This document shows positions 1 through 11,154 of a stretch of DNA of 64,000 nucleotides, piece by piece (within the stretch, counting starts at the first letter, position 1; each line of letters begins with the position of its first letter). The notes under the pieces were generated by a model. The model saw nothing but the letters and a program-made list of their open reading frames with translations, had not been told where the DNA came from and did no database searches. The DNA is from Pseudomonas viridiflava (lineage in GTDB: Bacteria; Pseudomonadota; Gammaproteobacteria; Pseudomonadales; Pseudomonadaceae): assembly GCF_900582195.1 (NCBI RefSeq), contig NZ_UTHA01000001.1, forward strand, positions 620,001 through 684,000, given 5' to 3'. The position numbers were made by a program, and so were the translations under genes.

Positions 1-353
1 TGCGCCTCGACCTGACGCGCATCGGTGAGGCCGCGCAGTTGTTTGACCAACGCTTGCTGCTCGGCGCTCAGTCCGGCCTGTTCAGCCTTTTCCCGAGCCT
101 CGGCCGCGGCGTTTTCCTCGCCGTACATATCGTTGGGATTGTGCGTCGCGGCAGTGACATTTTTCAGCCCGGCGATGGTTTTGCCGAGGCGGCTGAGTTC
201 GAAGTTGAAGTTGCCCTCAGGCAGATCCGCGAGGGTCTGCCCGCGATTGTCGAGCAGGCGCATCGGGAAATCCGGTCCGCAGGCCAGCGCCGAACCCAGC
301 GGCAGGCAGAGGCTCAGGCAGAGCAGATGGCGGGGCCAGTTACGGGTCAACAT
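1..353 (-). CDS. Secreted protein of unknown function, N-terminal part (cut by window edge)
   Basis: The first 117 residues of a gene running off the left edge. The start is supported by a strong AAGGAGG ribosome site five bases upstream. A signal peptide is visible: basic MLTRNWPR, a leucine-rich core, then a likely cut near SALA-C. The mature part begins CGPDFP and has an Ala/Glu/Gln-rich, probably helical stretch around residues 83-115. The Cys after the Ala could be lipidated, but the lipobox is not classical. Its start overlaps the end of the upstream DUF3142 lipoprotein gene by 14 bases, so the two are probably cotranslated. I do not recognise a function. Confidence 0.7.
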   Translation of the reverse strand, partial: MLTRNWPRHLLCLSLCLPLGSALACGPDFPMRLLDNRGQTLADLPEGNFNFELSRLGKTIAGLKNVTAATHNPNDMYGEENAAAEAREKAEQAGLSAEQQALVKQLRGLTDARQVEA

Positions 354-1524
354 GCGAACCTCCTTGATCAATATTTGCGCAACGCGCCCAACCGATAGCG
401 CGTTGTCCGCCCGCCGGCAAACGGCCGTCGCGCAGGCGGGTGAAGGTAAGCAGATCCGAGCTTTGTTGCAACGAGTAACCGGCGAGCGCATCGGCGCCTT
501 CACAACTCTGCGCCCTGAGGGTGATCCGCGCAGGCCAGGCACTGTCGAGATTGCCGGGGTTGTCGAGTTTGATGTCGTAGAGACCGTCGTGTTCGCGCAA
601 CGTCACGCCGAGCCGATTGGCGAGTTGATCCCCCCGGGCCACCGCACGCAGGGTGGTCAGACTCCAGGCGCGGCGATCATTGGCCAGGGGCAGACGAAAC
701 CAGATCAGACCGGCCAGATGCGCTGGCGGGTCTGCGCGCAATGCTAGACCGAGCTGGCTCAGTTGCAGCGGATCAGCCAGCAGCTCCCGGCGCTGCCCGC
801 CCCGCTCCAGTTGCACTTCGCTTTCCACCACCGGCGCCCCGCCATCATCGGGCAACAGCGCCACGCCGTAAGCCGGCAACGCCAGATAGAACGGTTTGTC
901 GGTGATACCTGCCCAGGCCTTGGCCCATTTCAACGCCTGATCAGGATCGAACAAACCGCGGCGCGGATCGCTGACGGCATGCACTTGCAGGACACTGCTG
1001 TCGACGGTTTGCAGAAGTTCGGGCAATTGCGCACTGCCGAGCCAGGCCGGCAGTGCCGTGATGCTCAAGGGCAGATTCGTCGGTAAGGCCGAGCGCAGAT
1101 GTCTGAGAAATTCAGCGTATGCCGGTAACCGCGCTTTGCCCGCGTCGTGGTCGATTTCGACACCGCTCAACGTCAGGCCTTGCGTTTGCCAATCGGCGAG
1201 CACCTGCAGAACCTGCGCGGTGACCTGATCCTGATCCAGCGACTTGAGCTGGCCGTCGAGACGAATCACCGCAATCAACGGACGACCATCGGTTTTCAAT
1301 AATTGCGCATCGATCCGCGCCCGGCGCCATCCTGCATTCGGAAAGGCCTGCAGCGCCAGCACGCGCAGCGTCGAGAAGTCTTGGCGGCTGTCACGCAATG
1401 CCGCCTGATGGGCCGGTGTCCATTGGCGTTGCCAAACGTAGAGTTGTTGTTCCAGGGGTGGCGCGTCCGACTGCTTGCAAGCAGACAGCGCCATCAAAGC
1501 AAACAGACCGACGATAAACCGCAT
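340..1524 (-). CDS. DUF3142-type lipoprotein
   Basis: A 394-residue lipoprotein. Residues 1-16 form a lipoprotein signal ending in the lipobox LSAC. The body resembles DUF3142 proteins, which look like a TIM-barrel glycoside-hydrolase fold: LSGVEIDHDAGKARL places acidic residues at the end of a predicted strand, and ITALPAWL and KPFYLALPAYGVAL follow as later strands. Substrate unknown. The start at 1524 is preferred over one 11 codons upstream because it begins the signal peptide and follows a GGAAGG site. It overlaps the downstream secreted-protein gene. A REP doublet separates it from the acyltransferase gene upstream. Confidence 0.7.
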   Translation of the reverse strand: MRFIVGLFALMALSACKQSDAPPLEQQLYVWQRQWTPAHQAALRDSRQDFSTLRVLALQAFPNAGWRRARIDAQLLKTDGRPLIAVIRLDGQLKSLDQDQVTAQVLQVLADWQTQGLTLSGVEIDHDAGKARLPAYAEFLRHLRSALPTNLPLSITALPAWLGSAQLPELLQTVDSSVLQVHAVSDPRRGLFDPDQALKWAKAWAGITDKPFYLALPAYGVALLPDDGGAPVVESEVQLERGGQRRELLADPLQLSQLGLALRADPPAHLAGLIWFRLPLANDRRAWSLTTLRAVARGDQLANRLGVTLREHDGLYDIKLDNPGNLDSAWPARITLRAQSCEGADALAGYSLQQSSDLLTFTRLRDGRLPAGGQRAIGWARCANIDQGGSHVDP

Positions 1525-1573
1525 ACCTTCCAGATCCCAGATACAACCAGGCTGCAAGGTTACACAAATCCAT

Positions 1574-1660
1574 GTGGGAGCGAGCTTGCTCGCGAAGGCC
1601 GTGTATCAGCCGAAAGCCCTGCGACGGACACAGCCTCTTCGCGAGCAGGCTCGCTCCCAC
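1574..1660. repeat. REP doublet (REPIN-like), copy 1
   Basis: Two inverted copies of a GTGGGAGCGAGCTTGCTCGC-type palindrome flank about 40 bases of unrelated sequence, 87 bases in total. The same arms recur at 16043-16129 and 22683-22770 with different centres. This is the layout of Pseudomonas REPINs, short non-autonomous elements mobilised by RAYT transposases. No RAYT gene is in the window. It lies just 3' of the acyltransferase gene. Confidence 0.9.
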
Positions 1661-1667
1661 CCGCAGA

Positions 1668-2816
1668 TCAGGACGTCACTTCAGGAGACGCTACGTTCGC
1701 TCGGGACGTTGCGAGACGTTTTACCAGTGCGGTGCCACGGTCGCGCATCGGCATTTCGATGAAGCGATAATTCAGTTCGCTGAGCAATACGATCAGGCCG
1801 CATGCCAGCAGCAAGGTAATGATCGGGTGCCCCGCCGGGCTCGGCAGCCCTGCCCCCTGCAATCGGAAAATCACTTCGCGTACCAGGAAATACACCGGAA
1901 TGTGGATCAGGTAGATGCCGTAGGAACGACTGCCCACCCACGCCATCGCCCGCTGCAAGCGCCCGGCCGGTAACAGATAATCGCCGTTGTAGGAGGCGAT
2001 CCATACCAGTACGGCACTGAGAATGGCGATGGCGCCGATGCGATAGGGCGCCGTAGTAAAGCGCTCGGCGCCCAGGTAACTCAGCAGCAAGCCGACAATG
2101 ACCAGCAATGAAATCCCGGCCCACGGACGGCGCAGAAACGTCGGCTGCCAGCGTCGATAACCCGGTTGCACACTCCACATGGCCAACAACACACCCAAGG
2201 CAAGCGCGTCGGTTCGAACGGACATCAACAGCGACGTACGCTCCAGGAACAGTTGCACCGCTACCAGCGCAAGTAACACCCACACCAAGTGTTTGCGGCA
2301 GAGCAGGATCAGCAGCGGAAACAGCAGGTAGAACTGTTCCTCCAGCGCCAGACTCCAGTAGACGAAACTGCTGCCGTACTCGTAATGAAAAATAGCATCG
2401 GCAAAGCGGAAATTGGCGTACTGGAATACCCCCGCGAGCGTGGCCTGCACGTTGGCCTGCACCGTGCCGAACGCCCCGGAGCGATTGAAAAAAACGCACA
2501 GCAGCAGCATCAGTGCCAGCCACAACCAGGCCGATGGCAGCAGGCGAAAGGCTCGCCGCAACCAGAAATTACGCGTTTGCTCCCAGCACTCCTGACGGTT
2601 GCGGCAACTGCGCAGCGCAGGAATCAGACTGCGGGCGATGACGAACCCGGAAATCGCAAAAAAAACATCCACCCCCCACCACAGCCCCAACCAGGCACGA
2701 AGGGATGCGAGCAGCGGCACGGGGTCGCTGAACAGCCCTTGCAAGTGATGAAACAGCACGCCGAGCACTGCAATGGCGCGCAGCACCTCAATGTCCATGA
2801 TTCGCTTACTGCCCAT
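1668..2816 (-). CDS. Acyltransferase 3 family membrane O-acyltransferase
   Basis: A 382-residue polytopic membrane protein with about ten hydrophobic segments. The N-terminal DIEVLRAIAVLGVLFHH carries the RX10H signature (R13, H24) of acyltransferase-3 enzymes, which transfer acetyl or other acyl groups to exported glycans. WSLALEEQFYLLFPLL and SYGIYLIHIPVYFLV are further family motifs. The start at 2816 overlaps the methyltransferase stop by 11 bases and has a GGGAG site. A start at MDIEVL (2798) is possible. Last gene of a four-gene operon next to the rhamnan locus, so it probably acylates that polysaccharide. The position matches the acyltransferase in P. aeruginosa PA5455-PA5459. Confidence 0.82.
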   Translation of the reverse strand: MGSKRIMDIEVLRAIAVLGVLFHHLQGLFSDPVPLLASLRAWLGLWWGVDVFFAISGFVIARSLIPALRSCRNRQECWEQTRNFWLRRAFRLLPSAWLWLALMLLLCVFFNRSGAFGTVQANVQATLAGVFQYANFRFADAIFHYEYGSSFVYWSLALEEQFYLLFPLLILLCRKHLVWVLLALVAVQLFLERTSLLMSVRTDALALGVLLAMWSVQPGYRRWQPTFLRRPWAGISLLVIVGLLLSYLGAERFTTAPYRIGAIAILSAVLVWIASYNGDYLLPAGRLQRAMAWVGSRSYGIYLIHIPVYFLVREVIFRLQGAGLPSPAGHPIITLLLACGLIVLLSELNYRFIEMPMRDRGTALVKRLATSRANVASPEVTS

Positions 2817-3735
2817 CCGGCTCCCCTGCATCCAGCGGTTTACGGGCAATGATCACCTGACTCTTGGGCATGAACTGGTCGAGTACCTGTTTGATCGCCA
2901 GTCCGTCGGGCCGGTCAAGCATCTCTTCCCAGGTTCGGGCCCACCCACCCATCAAATGCGGGAACGGTGCGTGAATGCGATCGCGCACCGCACCGCCCGG
3001 ATCCTTGCCGGCCGCTTTTTCGCTGGCCCAGAAGAAAATCATCCCCATCACCCAGAAGAACCCGGTGGCTTGCCGATGCTCAATGACCAGCCCGGCATCC
3101 TCGACCATCGCCTCAAAGCGCTCCGGCGTGAAAATCTGTACGTGGTTGGGTGACTGGTAATAACTCGCAGGGGCGATGCCTTTCTGCAAATGCTCGCCCA
3201 CCGGTGCCGGCACACTGAGCAGATACAACGCACCGGGACGCCCCATACGTGCCAGTTCGGCCATGAACGGCTCGGGTTCTTCGACGTGCTCCAACACCTC
3301 CATGCACACCACCCGGCTCGCGCAGCCATCGGCCAATGGCAAGGGCAAGCTGTTGCTGACCAGCCCCAGACTCGGCCTGGTGCTCTTGGCTTCAACCTGA
3401 CGCGCCAGCTCGCTCACTTTGTCGTGCTCGCTGTCGGTGAAGATCACCGATGCGCCCTGACGTACCGCAAACAAGGTCGCGGCACCCTCGCCACAACCGA
3501 CATCAAGCAAGGTGTCTTCAGGCGTTATGGCGAACCCTTTGAGCAATTCACCGCTGTCGTTGAGAAACCAGCCGTCCAGGACGGCATCACGCAAACCGAC
3601 ATCGCGCGGCGACCAGGTGAACAAGGGTTCAGGTTCAGATTCCGGTGTCTGCTCAACCACCGGTTCGGTGACCGTTTCGACGGCCAGCGGCGGTTGCGGT
3701 TCGGCGAAAAAGCGCTGGAGCAATCGACGAATCAT
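2806..3735 (-). CDS. SAM-dependent methyltransferase of the polysaccharide locus
   Basis: 309 residues. Residues 12-40 form a Pro/Glu-rich linker. A class I methyltransferase fold follows: motif I LLDVGCGEGAAT at 76-87 (SAM binding), an acidic residue after strand 2 (VIFTDSEHD), and VVCMEVLEHVEEP near 140-152. The C-terminal part includes a hydrophobic WVMGMIFFW segment that may touch the membrane. It starts inside an ATGA overlap with the upstream glycosyltransferase. Methylation of a terminal rhamnose is the likely role, because P. aeruginosa A-band polysaccharide carries O-methylated rhamnose and has a methyltransferase at this place; that is inference. Confidence 0.8.
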   Translation of the reverse strand: MIRRLLQRFFAEPQPPLAVETVTEPVVEQTPESEPEPLFTWSPRDVGLRDAVLDGWFLNDSGELLKGFAITPEDTLLDVGCGEGAATLFAVRQGASVIFTDSEHDKVSELARQVEAKSTRPSLGLVSNSLPLPLADGCASRVVCMEVLEHVEEPEPFMAELARMGRPGALYLLSVPAPVGEHLQKGIAPASYYQSPNHVQIFTPERFEAMVEDAGLVIEHRQATGFFWVMGMIFFWASEKAAGKDPGGAVRDRIHAPFPHLMGGWARTWEEMLDRPDGLAIKQVLDQFMPKSQVIIARKPLDAGEPDGQ

Positions 3736-5036
3736 GCTCCGCTCACCTCCCTGGTCAATTCAGTACGCCGCTCGAGCAGTTGCGCAAAAAATACCTGCAA
3801 GCGCTGCTCGGCCACGGCTTGACTGCAAAACCCTTGCAGACTCTGCACAGCCTTCGCCGACATCTGCGCATAACGCTGTGGATCGTTTTTGGCCACCTCG
3901 TAGCTGGCTCGATAGGCCGTGCAAATCGAGGCCCAATTGGCCGCGTAGCGCAGGGTCCGGTAAGCGGAGCGAGGATCGTGCGGCCAGGCCGTAAACTCCT
4001 CGGTCGACTCGATCACGAACGCATTATCGGCATTCAGATAGTCGATCATCGCCGTCGTGCAAGGCGCCACGGCTGGTTTGCCGCAAGACATGAACTCCAT
4101 CAGCGGCAGGCACTGGCCTTCGCCATAGGACGTGTTGACGACATAGCGGGTCGCCTGCACCAGCCGTTCGTAATCCGCGTCCGCCAGATAGCCGTAGACC
4201 AACACAACGCGGCAGCGATATGGCTGGTTCTTGTAAAGGTGATGCAGGATGTCGGTAAGCGCTTCTTCGGCATCGTGGTGCGTGAGCTTGAGCACCAGTG
4301 TCGCGTCAGCATGGTCACGGAAAGTCGCGCAGAAGGCGCTGATCATGTCCTCCCAGTTCTTGCGACCGTCACGCGGGTTGAACACCGAGGTGTAGACCAC
4401 GCCTTCGAGCGACAACGTCTGCTCGGTGACCGGTGCGAGGAAGTCGATGCCCGCGCCACTGCGTAGATGCGCGGGGCCGAAGGCATCCAGATCGGTCTCG
4501 CGACTGTCGACCACCAGCCCTTTGATCGTCAATCGTACCGAATCGACCACTGGTTGCCCCTGCAACTGCACGCCACGCGCGGCGAATCGATCCCAGACCG
4601 GTGCGGGTACGGCGACAATCGGGTAATCAGCGCTCATCGCTTCGCGCACCGCATCGACCGTGTAAGTGGAATGGGTGATCGCTGCACCGCAGGCATTGAG
4701 TACCGTGCGCCAGTCGTTCAACGGATCGCCGGCGAACGGTTCGTTGGGGATGGTGCTGAACTCCCAGGCGAAGACTGGCAGCGTCGGGCAGGCCAGATGC
4801 ACCGGTGTGCGGTGCGGTGGCGAGAACGAGAGGAATACACAAGGCTCGCCACGGGATTGGCAATCCGCGTACAGCGCATCGACTTCGGTGTTCGGGTCCA
4901 GGACCTCGATCACCCGTCCAAGGCGTTCCAGTACCGGTCGATATTCCTTGAGAACGAAGAAATAGCTGTACTCCGAACGCCCAAGGTTGCGGCTGATGGT
5001 GTGCTGGTTGGTTTCCGAATGGATGATGATCAGCAT
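3732..5036 (-). CDS. Glycosyltransferase, GT4-like (polysaccharide locus)
   Basis: 434 residues, GT-B fold. The N-terminal domain begins MLIIIHSETNQHTISRNLG and includes EYSYFFVLKEYRPVLERLG. The C-terminal nucleotide-sugar domain begins near VVYTSVFNPRDGRKNW and contains SYGEGQCLPLMEFMSCGKPAV with the EX7E motif of retaining GT4 enzymes. It is clearly paralogous to the gene upstream (SDINDSSISQNLG and DGRKNW align), but lacks a roughly 100-residue segment present there. It overlaps that gene by seven bases and the methyltransferase by four. It probably adds a sugar to the common polysaccharide antigen; donor and acceptor cannot be read from sequence. Confidence 0.82.
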   Translation of the reverse strand: MLIIIHSETNQHTISRNLGRSEYSYFFVLKEYRPVLERLGRVIEVLDPNTEVDALYADCQSRGEPCVFLSFSPPHRTPVHLACPTLPVFAWEFSTIPNEPFAGDPLNDWRTVLNACGAAITHSTYTVDAVREAMSADYPIVAVPAPVWDRFAARGVQLQGQPVVDSVRLTIKGLVVDSRETDLDAFGPAHLRSGAGIDFLAPVTEQTLSLEGVVYTSVFNPRDGRKNWEDMISAFCATFRDHADATLVLKLTHHDAEEALTDILHHLYKNQPYRCRVVLVYGYLADADYERLVQATRYVVNTSYGEGQCLPLMEFMSCGKPAVAPCTTAMIDYLNADNAFVIESTEEFTAWPHDPRSAYRTLRYAANWASICTAYRASYEVAKNDPQRYAQMSAKAVQSLQGFCSQAVAEQRLQVFFAQLLERRTELTREVSGA

Positions 5037-6610
5037 GAGGCGTTATCCGTAACCGGGGCAACGTTGCCGGCCTGTGATGCCAGCCCGAAAAAATCGCTGA
5101 CACGCTTTTGCAGCGCCGGTTGCGCGCAGTAGTCGTGCATGCGTTCGGCAGCTGCCAGCGACATGCGTTGATACTCCTGTGGCTGTGTCCTGGCCATCCG
5201 GTAGCTGTTTTCGTAGGCGTTTTTCAACGATCCCCAGTCCGGGCGATGGCGCTGCGCGCGAAAGAGCATTCGTGGGTCATGGGGCCAGGTGCACACCTCT
5301 ACACTGGAGCCGACCACGAACGCCACGGAATCGTCGATGTAATCCTGCATTGCCGTGTGATCGGGAGCGATCACCGGTTTGCCGCACGCCATGAACTCCA
5401 TCAGCGGCAGGCACAGGCCTTCACAATGCGAAGCGTTGACGTAAAAACTGGCGGACTGGTAAAGCCGCGCATATTCAGCTTCATCCAGATAGCCCTGAAT
5501 CATCAGGACCCGGCAGGAAAAGGGTGCCAGTTGCGCCAGCGGTGTCATCAAATGGGCGTAGACGGCCGCCAGATCGCTCTGGGTAAATTTCATCACCAGC
5601 GTGGCGTCGGGGGTGTCACGAAACGCTGCGCAAAAGGCCGTCAGGATCTGTAGCCAGTTCTTGCGCCCGTCCTCGGGGCGGAACACCGTCACGTAGACCA
5701 CACCGTCCACGCGGGTTTGCACCGTTAACGAACTGTCCGGCATATCTCGGGGCGGCGGTTGGACCGCTACCGGTAAGGGCTGTGGCCCTGCGATGTTTGG
5801 CAGATGTTTGCCAAGCCAGTCATGCAACGCCTCCGGAACCAGGTCGCGAATCCCCTCCCAGTACCAGTTCTGCAGAAACCTTACGCGCGGCACCGGCGGC
5901 TCTTGCGCGTGGCCCAGATTCAGCAGCCACAATCGCAAGTAATGCCGGGCAATGACAAAGCGCCGCTTCAGGGTCAGCGGTGGCGGGCGCGAAGCCTCCA
6001 GCTGTGCTTCGATTTCGGCCAGCTCTTCGGGGGTCAGCGGCTCGGGCAGCAGGTTATCCGGATGCAGGTTCATCTGACGGGAATCAAAGATGCAACCTTT
6101 GACCGTCAACGTCGTCCCCGCATTGACCGGTGCGCTGACGTGCTGCTCGCGAATCGCTGCAAAGCGTTCCCACAGGGGGGCTGGCAAGACCAACACCGGG
6201 AAGTCTTCACCCATGGTGCGCTGGATTGCTCGGGCGGTGTGGCTGGACAGTGTGATCACGCGGCCATGTTTGGCCAGCATGCGCGTCCAGTCCTGGCGTG
6301 GATCGTTGCCCCACTGCTCGTTGGGGATGGAGTCGTACTCCCACGTCACAACACAAACGGTCGGGCATTGGAGATCAGTCAGGGTTTTCTGTGGCCGGGT
6401 GAACGAGAGAAAGACACTCTCCTGGCCAACGGCGAGCAATTGTCGGTAGAGCGGATCGACTTCGGCGACGGCACCTGCCACATGGACTCGCCCGAGCGTT
6501 TCGAGCAGCGGAAGATAGGCCTTCAGCACAAAGTAATAACTGGAATCGGGATGCCCCAGATTCTGGCTGATGGAACTGTCGTTGATGTCCGAATAAAGAA
6601 TGAAATTCAT
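5030..6610 (-). CDS. Glycosyltransferase, GT4-like, with interdomain insertion
   Basis: 526 residues from MNFILYSDIND. This start is chosen over one eight codons upstream because it aligns with the paralogue's start. Domain order: N-terminal Rossmann domain (to about 185), an inserted region (about 190-290) rich in Pro, Leu, Trp and charged residues, then the nucleotide-sugar domain with VVYVTVFRPEDGRKNW and HCEGLCLPLMEFMACGKPV (EX7E). First gene of the leftward operon, transcribed divergently from rmd across 417 bases. It probably builds or caps the rhamnan; specificity unknown. The insertion may mediate membrane or protein contacts. Confidence 0.8.
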   Translation of the reverse strand: MNFILYSDINDSSISQNLGHPDSSYYFVLKAYLPLLETLGRVHVAGAVAEVDPLYRQLLAVGQESVFLSFTRPQKTLTDLQCPTVCVVTWEYDSIPNEQWGNDPRQDWTRMLAKHGRVITLSSHTARAIQRTMGEDFPVLVLPAPLWERFAAIREQHVSAPVNAGTTLTVKGCIFDSRQMNLHPDNLLPEPLTPEELAEIEAQLEASRPPPLTLKRRFVIARHYLRLWLLNLGHAQEPPVPRVRFLQNWYWEGIRDLVPEALHDWLGKHLPNIAGPQPLPVAVQPPPRDMPDSSLTVQTRVDGVVYVTVFRPEDGRKNWLQILTAFCAAFRDTPDATLVMKFTQSDLAAVYAHLMTPLAQLAPFSCRVLMIQGYLDEAEYARLYQSASFYVNASHCEGLCLPLMEFMACGKPVIAPDHTAMQDYIDDSVAFVVGSSVEVCTWPHDPRMLFRAQRHRPDWGSLKNAYENSYRMARTQPQEYQRMSLAAAERMHDYCAQPALQKRVSDFFGLASQAGNVAPVTDNASC

Positions 6611-7027
6611 GGCATTCCACGATGACACTGCCATCCCGGCAGCCTCACACTGTGACGGCCAAGCGTTGAACCGGATCGATATCCGTTCTTCGTCTTCGGT
6701 CCCGTCTTGTTCTTGTTTTAGTGGTCAGTTTCACCTTTGCGCACGACGATCCCGACAAACCCGGCCAATCGTGACAAGGCGCATTCTAAACACATCCACA
6801 AAGGGTACGTGAACCGCTCGGCGAGAATAAATCCGACTACGCTAACGAGAACTGACCAGTCACGGTTTGGCCTGTTGAAATTGCTGTGCAATTGGCACAG
6901 ATTGGTCACAAACAACTACAACAACTGACTTCGCCTGTCTTTTAGCCGGTTTTTCTTTCGGTCTGTCAGACCCTTCCTTAAAGCCTGTGGGAAAGTGGCG
7001 CAAGTTCAAAGACCAAGGGGTCGCTGT
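6611..7027. other. Divergent intergenic region of the two polysaccharide operons
   Basis: 417 bases between the outward-facing operons. It must contain the promoters of both. It is less GC-rich than the flanking genes, with AT-rich patches around 6700-6720 and 6900-6960. I found no sigma-70 pair of good quality and no correctly spaced sigma-54 site, and I see no small gene I can support. Confidence 0.6.
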
Positions 7028-8910
<1,883 letters not shown>

Positions 8911-8913
8911 GCC

Positions 8914-10356
8914 ATGCTGATCCCCGTGATTCTGTCCGGCGGTGCCGGCACCCGTTTGTGGCCGGTGTCCCGCGAGGGCCATCCGAAACCGTTCATGCAT
9001 CTTCCCGACGGCCAATCGCTGCTGGGCAAGACCTACCAGCGTGCAGCAGCGTTGCTCGACGGTTGGGGCGACATCGTCACGGTGACCAACCGCGAGTACT
9101 ACTTCCAGAGCAAGGATCACTATTGCGCCGCCCACGTGTCGCGCCATCGCGGGCACTTTCTGCTGGAGCCGAGCGGGCGCAACACCGCGCCGGCCATCGC
9201 TGCGGCGGCGTTGTCGTTGCAAGCACTGCATGGTGATGACGCGATCATGGTGGTGATGCCCGCCGACCATTTGATCGTCAATCAGGACGCGCTGAAAACC
9301 GCCGTCGAGCACGCGGTCAATCTGGCCAGGGATGGTTATCTGGTGACCTTCGGTGTGATCCCGACCGCGCCGGAAACCGGCTTCGGCTACATCGAAACCG
9401 GCGCCCCGCTGGATGCCAAAGGCGCGGCGAAAGTACAGCGTTTCGTCGAGAAGCCCGATCTGCAAACCGCTACGCATTATCTGGAAAGCGGCAACTTCCT
9501 GTGGAATTCGGGGATGTTCTGTTTCACCACCGCCAGCGTGATTGCCGAACTGCAATTGCACGCCCCTGAACTGCTGGAACAGACCCGCGCCTGCATGGCC
9601 GCCAGCGCGCCGATCGAAACCGTCGGTTGCCTGCAACAGGAACTGTCGCCGGCACTGTTCGCGGAAATCACCGACATCTCCATCGACTACGCCTTGATGG
9701 AGCGTTCGGAGAAAGTCGTCGTCGTGCCTGCCGGTTTCGACTGGAGCGACATCGGTTCCTGGGGCGCCGTCGCGGCACTGGTGCCGGCCGATGCCGACAA
9801 CAACCGCGCCAGCGGCGAAGCGATCTTCATCGATAGCCACAACAACTTCGTCCAGAGCGAAGGTCGGCTAGTCGCTACCGTCGGTGTGGATAACCTGATC
9901 GTGGTCGACACCGCCGACGCGGTGCTGGTGGCCCACGCCGACCGTGCGCAGGACGTGCGCCGGGTGGCCAAGCAACTCAAGGAAAAATCCCACGAAGCCT
10001 ATCGGCTGCATCGTACCGTCAGCCGTCCGTGGGGCACTTACACTGTTCTCGAAGAAGGCCCGCGCTTCAAGATCAAACGCATTGTGGTCAAGCCTGGCGG
10101 CAAGTTGTCGCTACAAATGCACCATCACCGCAACGAACACTGGGTGGTGGTCGAAGGCATGGCCAAGGTTACCAACAATGGCAGCGGTACGACGCTGGTG
10201 GCCAAGAACGAGTCGACCTTCATCGCCGCCGGCCACAAGCATCGTCTGGAAAACCCCGGCGTGATCGATCTGGTGATCATCGAAGTGCAAAGCGGCGAAT
10301 ACCTGGGAGAGGACGACATCGTCCGCTTCGAAGACCAATACGGCAGGACGGATTAA
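8914..10356 (+). CDS. wbpW: Mannose-1-phosphate guanylyltransferase / mannose-6-phosphate isomerase
   Basis: 480 residues, bifunctional type II enzyme. The N-terminal nucleotidyltransferase domain carries LSGGAGTRLWPVSR (7-20) and FVEKPD. The C-terminal cupin (phosphomannose isomerase) contains SRPWGTY, KPGGKLSLQMHHHRNEHWVVVEG and the usual metal-ligand histidines. It makes GDP-mannose from mannose-6-phosphate for Gmd. The same family includes AlgA and PslB, but its place between gmd and an ABC exporter identifies it as the WbpW paralogue. It is immediately followed by wzm with no gap. One exact DnaA box (9885-9893) falls in its coding sequence. Confidence 0.92.
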   Translation: MLIPVILSGGAGTRLWPVSREGHPKPFMHLPDGQSLLGKTYQRAAALLDGWGDIVTVTNREYYFQSKDHYCAAHVSRHRGHFLLEPSGRNTAPAIAAAALSLQALHGDDAIMVVMPADHLIVNQDALKTAVEHAVNLARDGYLVTFGVIPTAPETGFGYIETGAPLDAKGAAKVQRFVEKPDLQTATHYLESGNFLWNSGMFCFTTASVIAELQLHAPELLEQTRACMAASAPIETVGCLQQELSPALFAEITDISIDYALMERSEKVVVVPAGFDWSDIGSWGAVAALVPADADNNRASGEAIFIDSHNNFVQSEGRLVATVGVDNLIVVDTADAVLVAHADRAQDVRRVAKQLKEKSHEAYRLHRTVSRPWGTYTVLEEGPRFKIKRIVVKPGGKLSLQMHHHRNEHWVVVEGMAKVTNNGSGTTLVAKNESTFIAAGHKHRLENPGVIDLVIIEVQSGEYLGEDDIVRFEDQYGRTD

Positions 10357-11154
10357 ATGCTGCTTTCCCTGTACCGCTCGTTGCACGACTACCGGGGTTT
10401 CATTCTCGGCAGCGTGCAGCGAGAGTTCCAAGCGCGTTACCGCAATTCGCTGCTCGGCGCGCTGTGGCCGATCTTCAATCCGCTGTCGATGATCATCGTT
10501 TACACGGTGATCTTTTCCCACATCATGCGTGCCCGCCTGCCCGGTGTGGATGACGGCATGGCCTACAGCATTTACCTGTGCGCCGGCCTGCTCGCGTGGG
10601 GACTGTTTTCGGAAATCACCCTGCGCAGCCAGAACATGTTTCTGGACAACGCCAACCTGCTGAAGAAGATGAGTTTCCCGAGGGTCTGTCTGCCGGTGAT
10701 CGTGCTGATCAATGCCGGGATCAATTTCGCCATCATCATTGGCTTGTTTCTCGGTTTTCTGCTCGTCACCGGACGCTGGCCGGGCATGGCCTTGCTGGCG
10801 CTGGTGCCATTGATTGCCCTGCAAATGATGCTCTGCGCCGGACTTGGTATGGTGCTTGGGGTACTCAACGTATTCTTCCGTGATGTCGGCCAGCTCTTCG
10901 GCATCTGCCTGCAATTCTGGTTCTGGCTGACCCCGATCGTGTACCCCATCAGCATATTGCCGGAGTGGCTACAGAGTCTGCTGCAATTCAACCCGCTGAC
11001 CAGCCTGATCGCCAGCTACCAGAATGTTTTCCTCTATGGTCAATGGCCTCTCTGGAGTTCGCTGCTGCCGGCGTTCGCCATCGGCGCGGTGTTCTGCGCA
11101 ATCGGTCTGCGCCTGTTCCGCCAACGGGTCGGTGAAATGGTGGATGAGCTCTGA
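10357..11154 (+). CDS. wzm: ABC-2 polysaccharide exporter, permease subunit
   Basis: 265 residues with six predicted membrane segments and an N-terminal amphipathic stretch (RGFILGSVQREFQARYRNS) typical of ABC-2 O-antigen permeases. Family hallmarks include LGALWPIFNPLSMIIVYTV near 32-50 and FWFWLTPIVYPISILP near 188-203. It pairs with Wzt, encoded next with a one-base overlap, to move undecaprenyl-linked polysaccharide across the inner membrane. The length equals that of P. aeruginosa Wzm as I know it. Confidence 0.93.
   Translation: MLLSLYRSLHDYRGFILGSVQREFQARYRNSLLGALWPIFNPLSMIIVYTVIFSHIMRARLPGVDDGMAYSIYLCAGLLAWGLFSEITLRSQNMFLDNANLLKKMSFPRVCLPVIVLINAGINFAIIIGLFLGFLLVTGRWPGMALLALVPLIALQMMLCAGLGMVLGVLNVFFRDVGQLFGICLQFWFWLTPIVYPISILPEWLQSLLQFNPLTSLIASYQNVFLYGQWPLWSSLLPAFAIGAVFCAIGLRLFRQRVGEMVDEL

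Noticed and set aside
1574..1660. CRISPR repeat
   Set aside because: Two inverted arms only, not direct repeats with regular spacers; it is a REP doublet.
6840..6920. Sigma-54 promoter before rmd (TTGGCC...TTGCT)
   Set aside because: Spacing between the GG and GC elements is 12 bases rather than 10.
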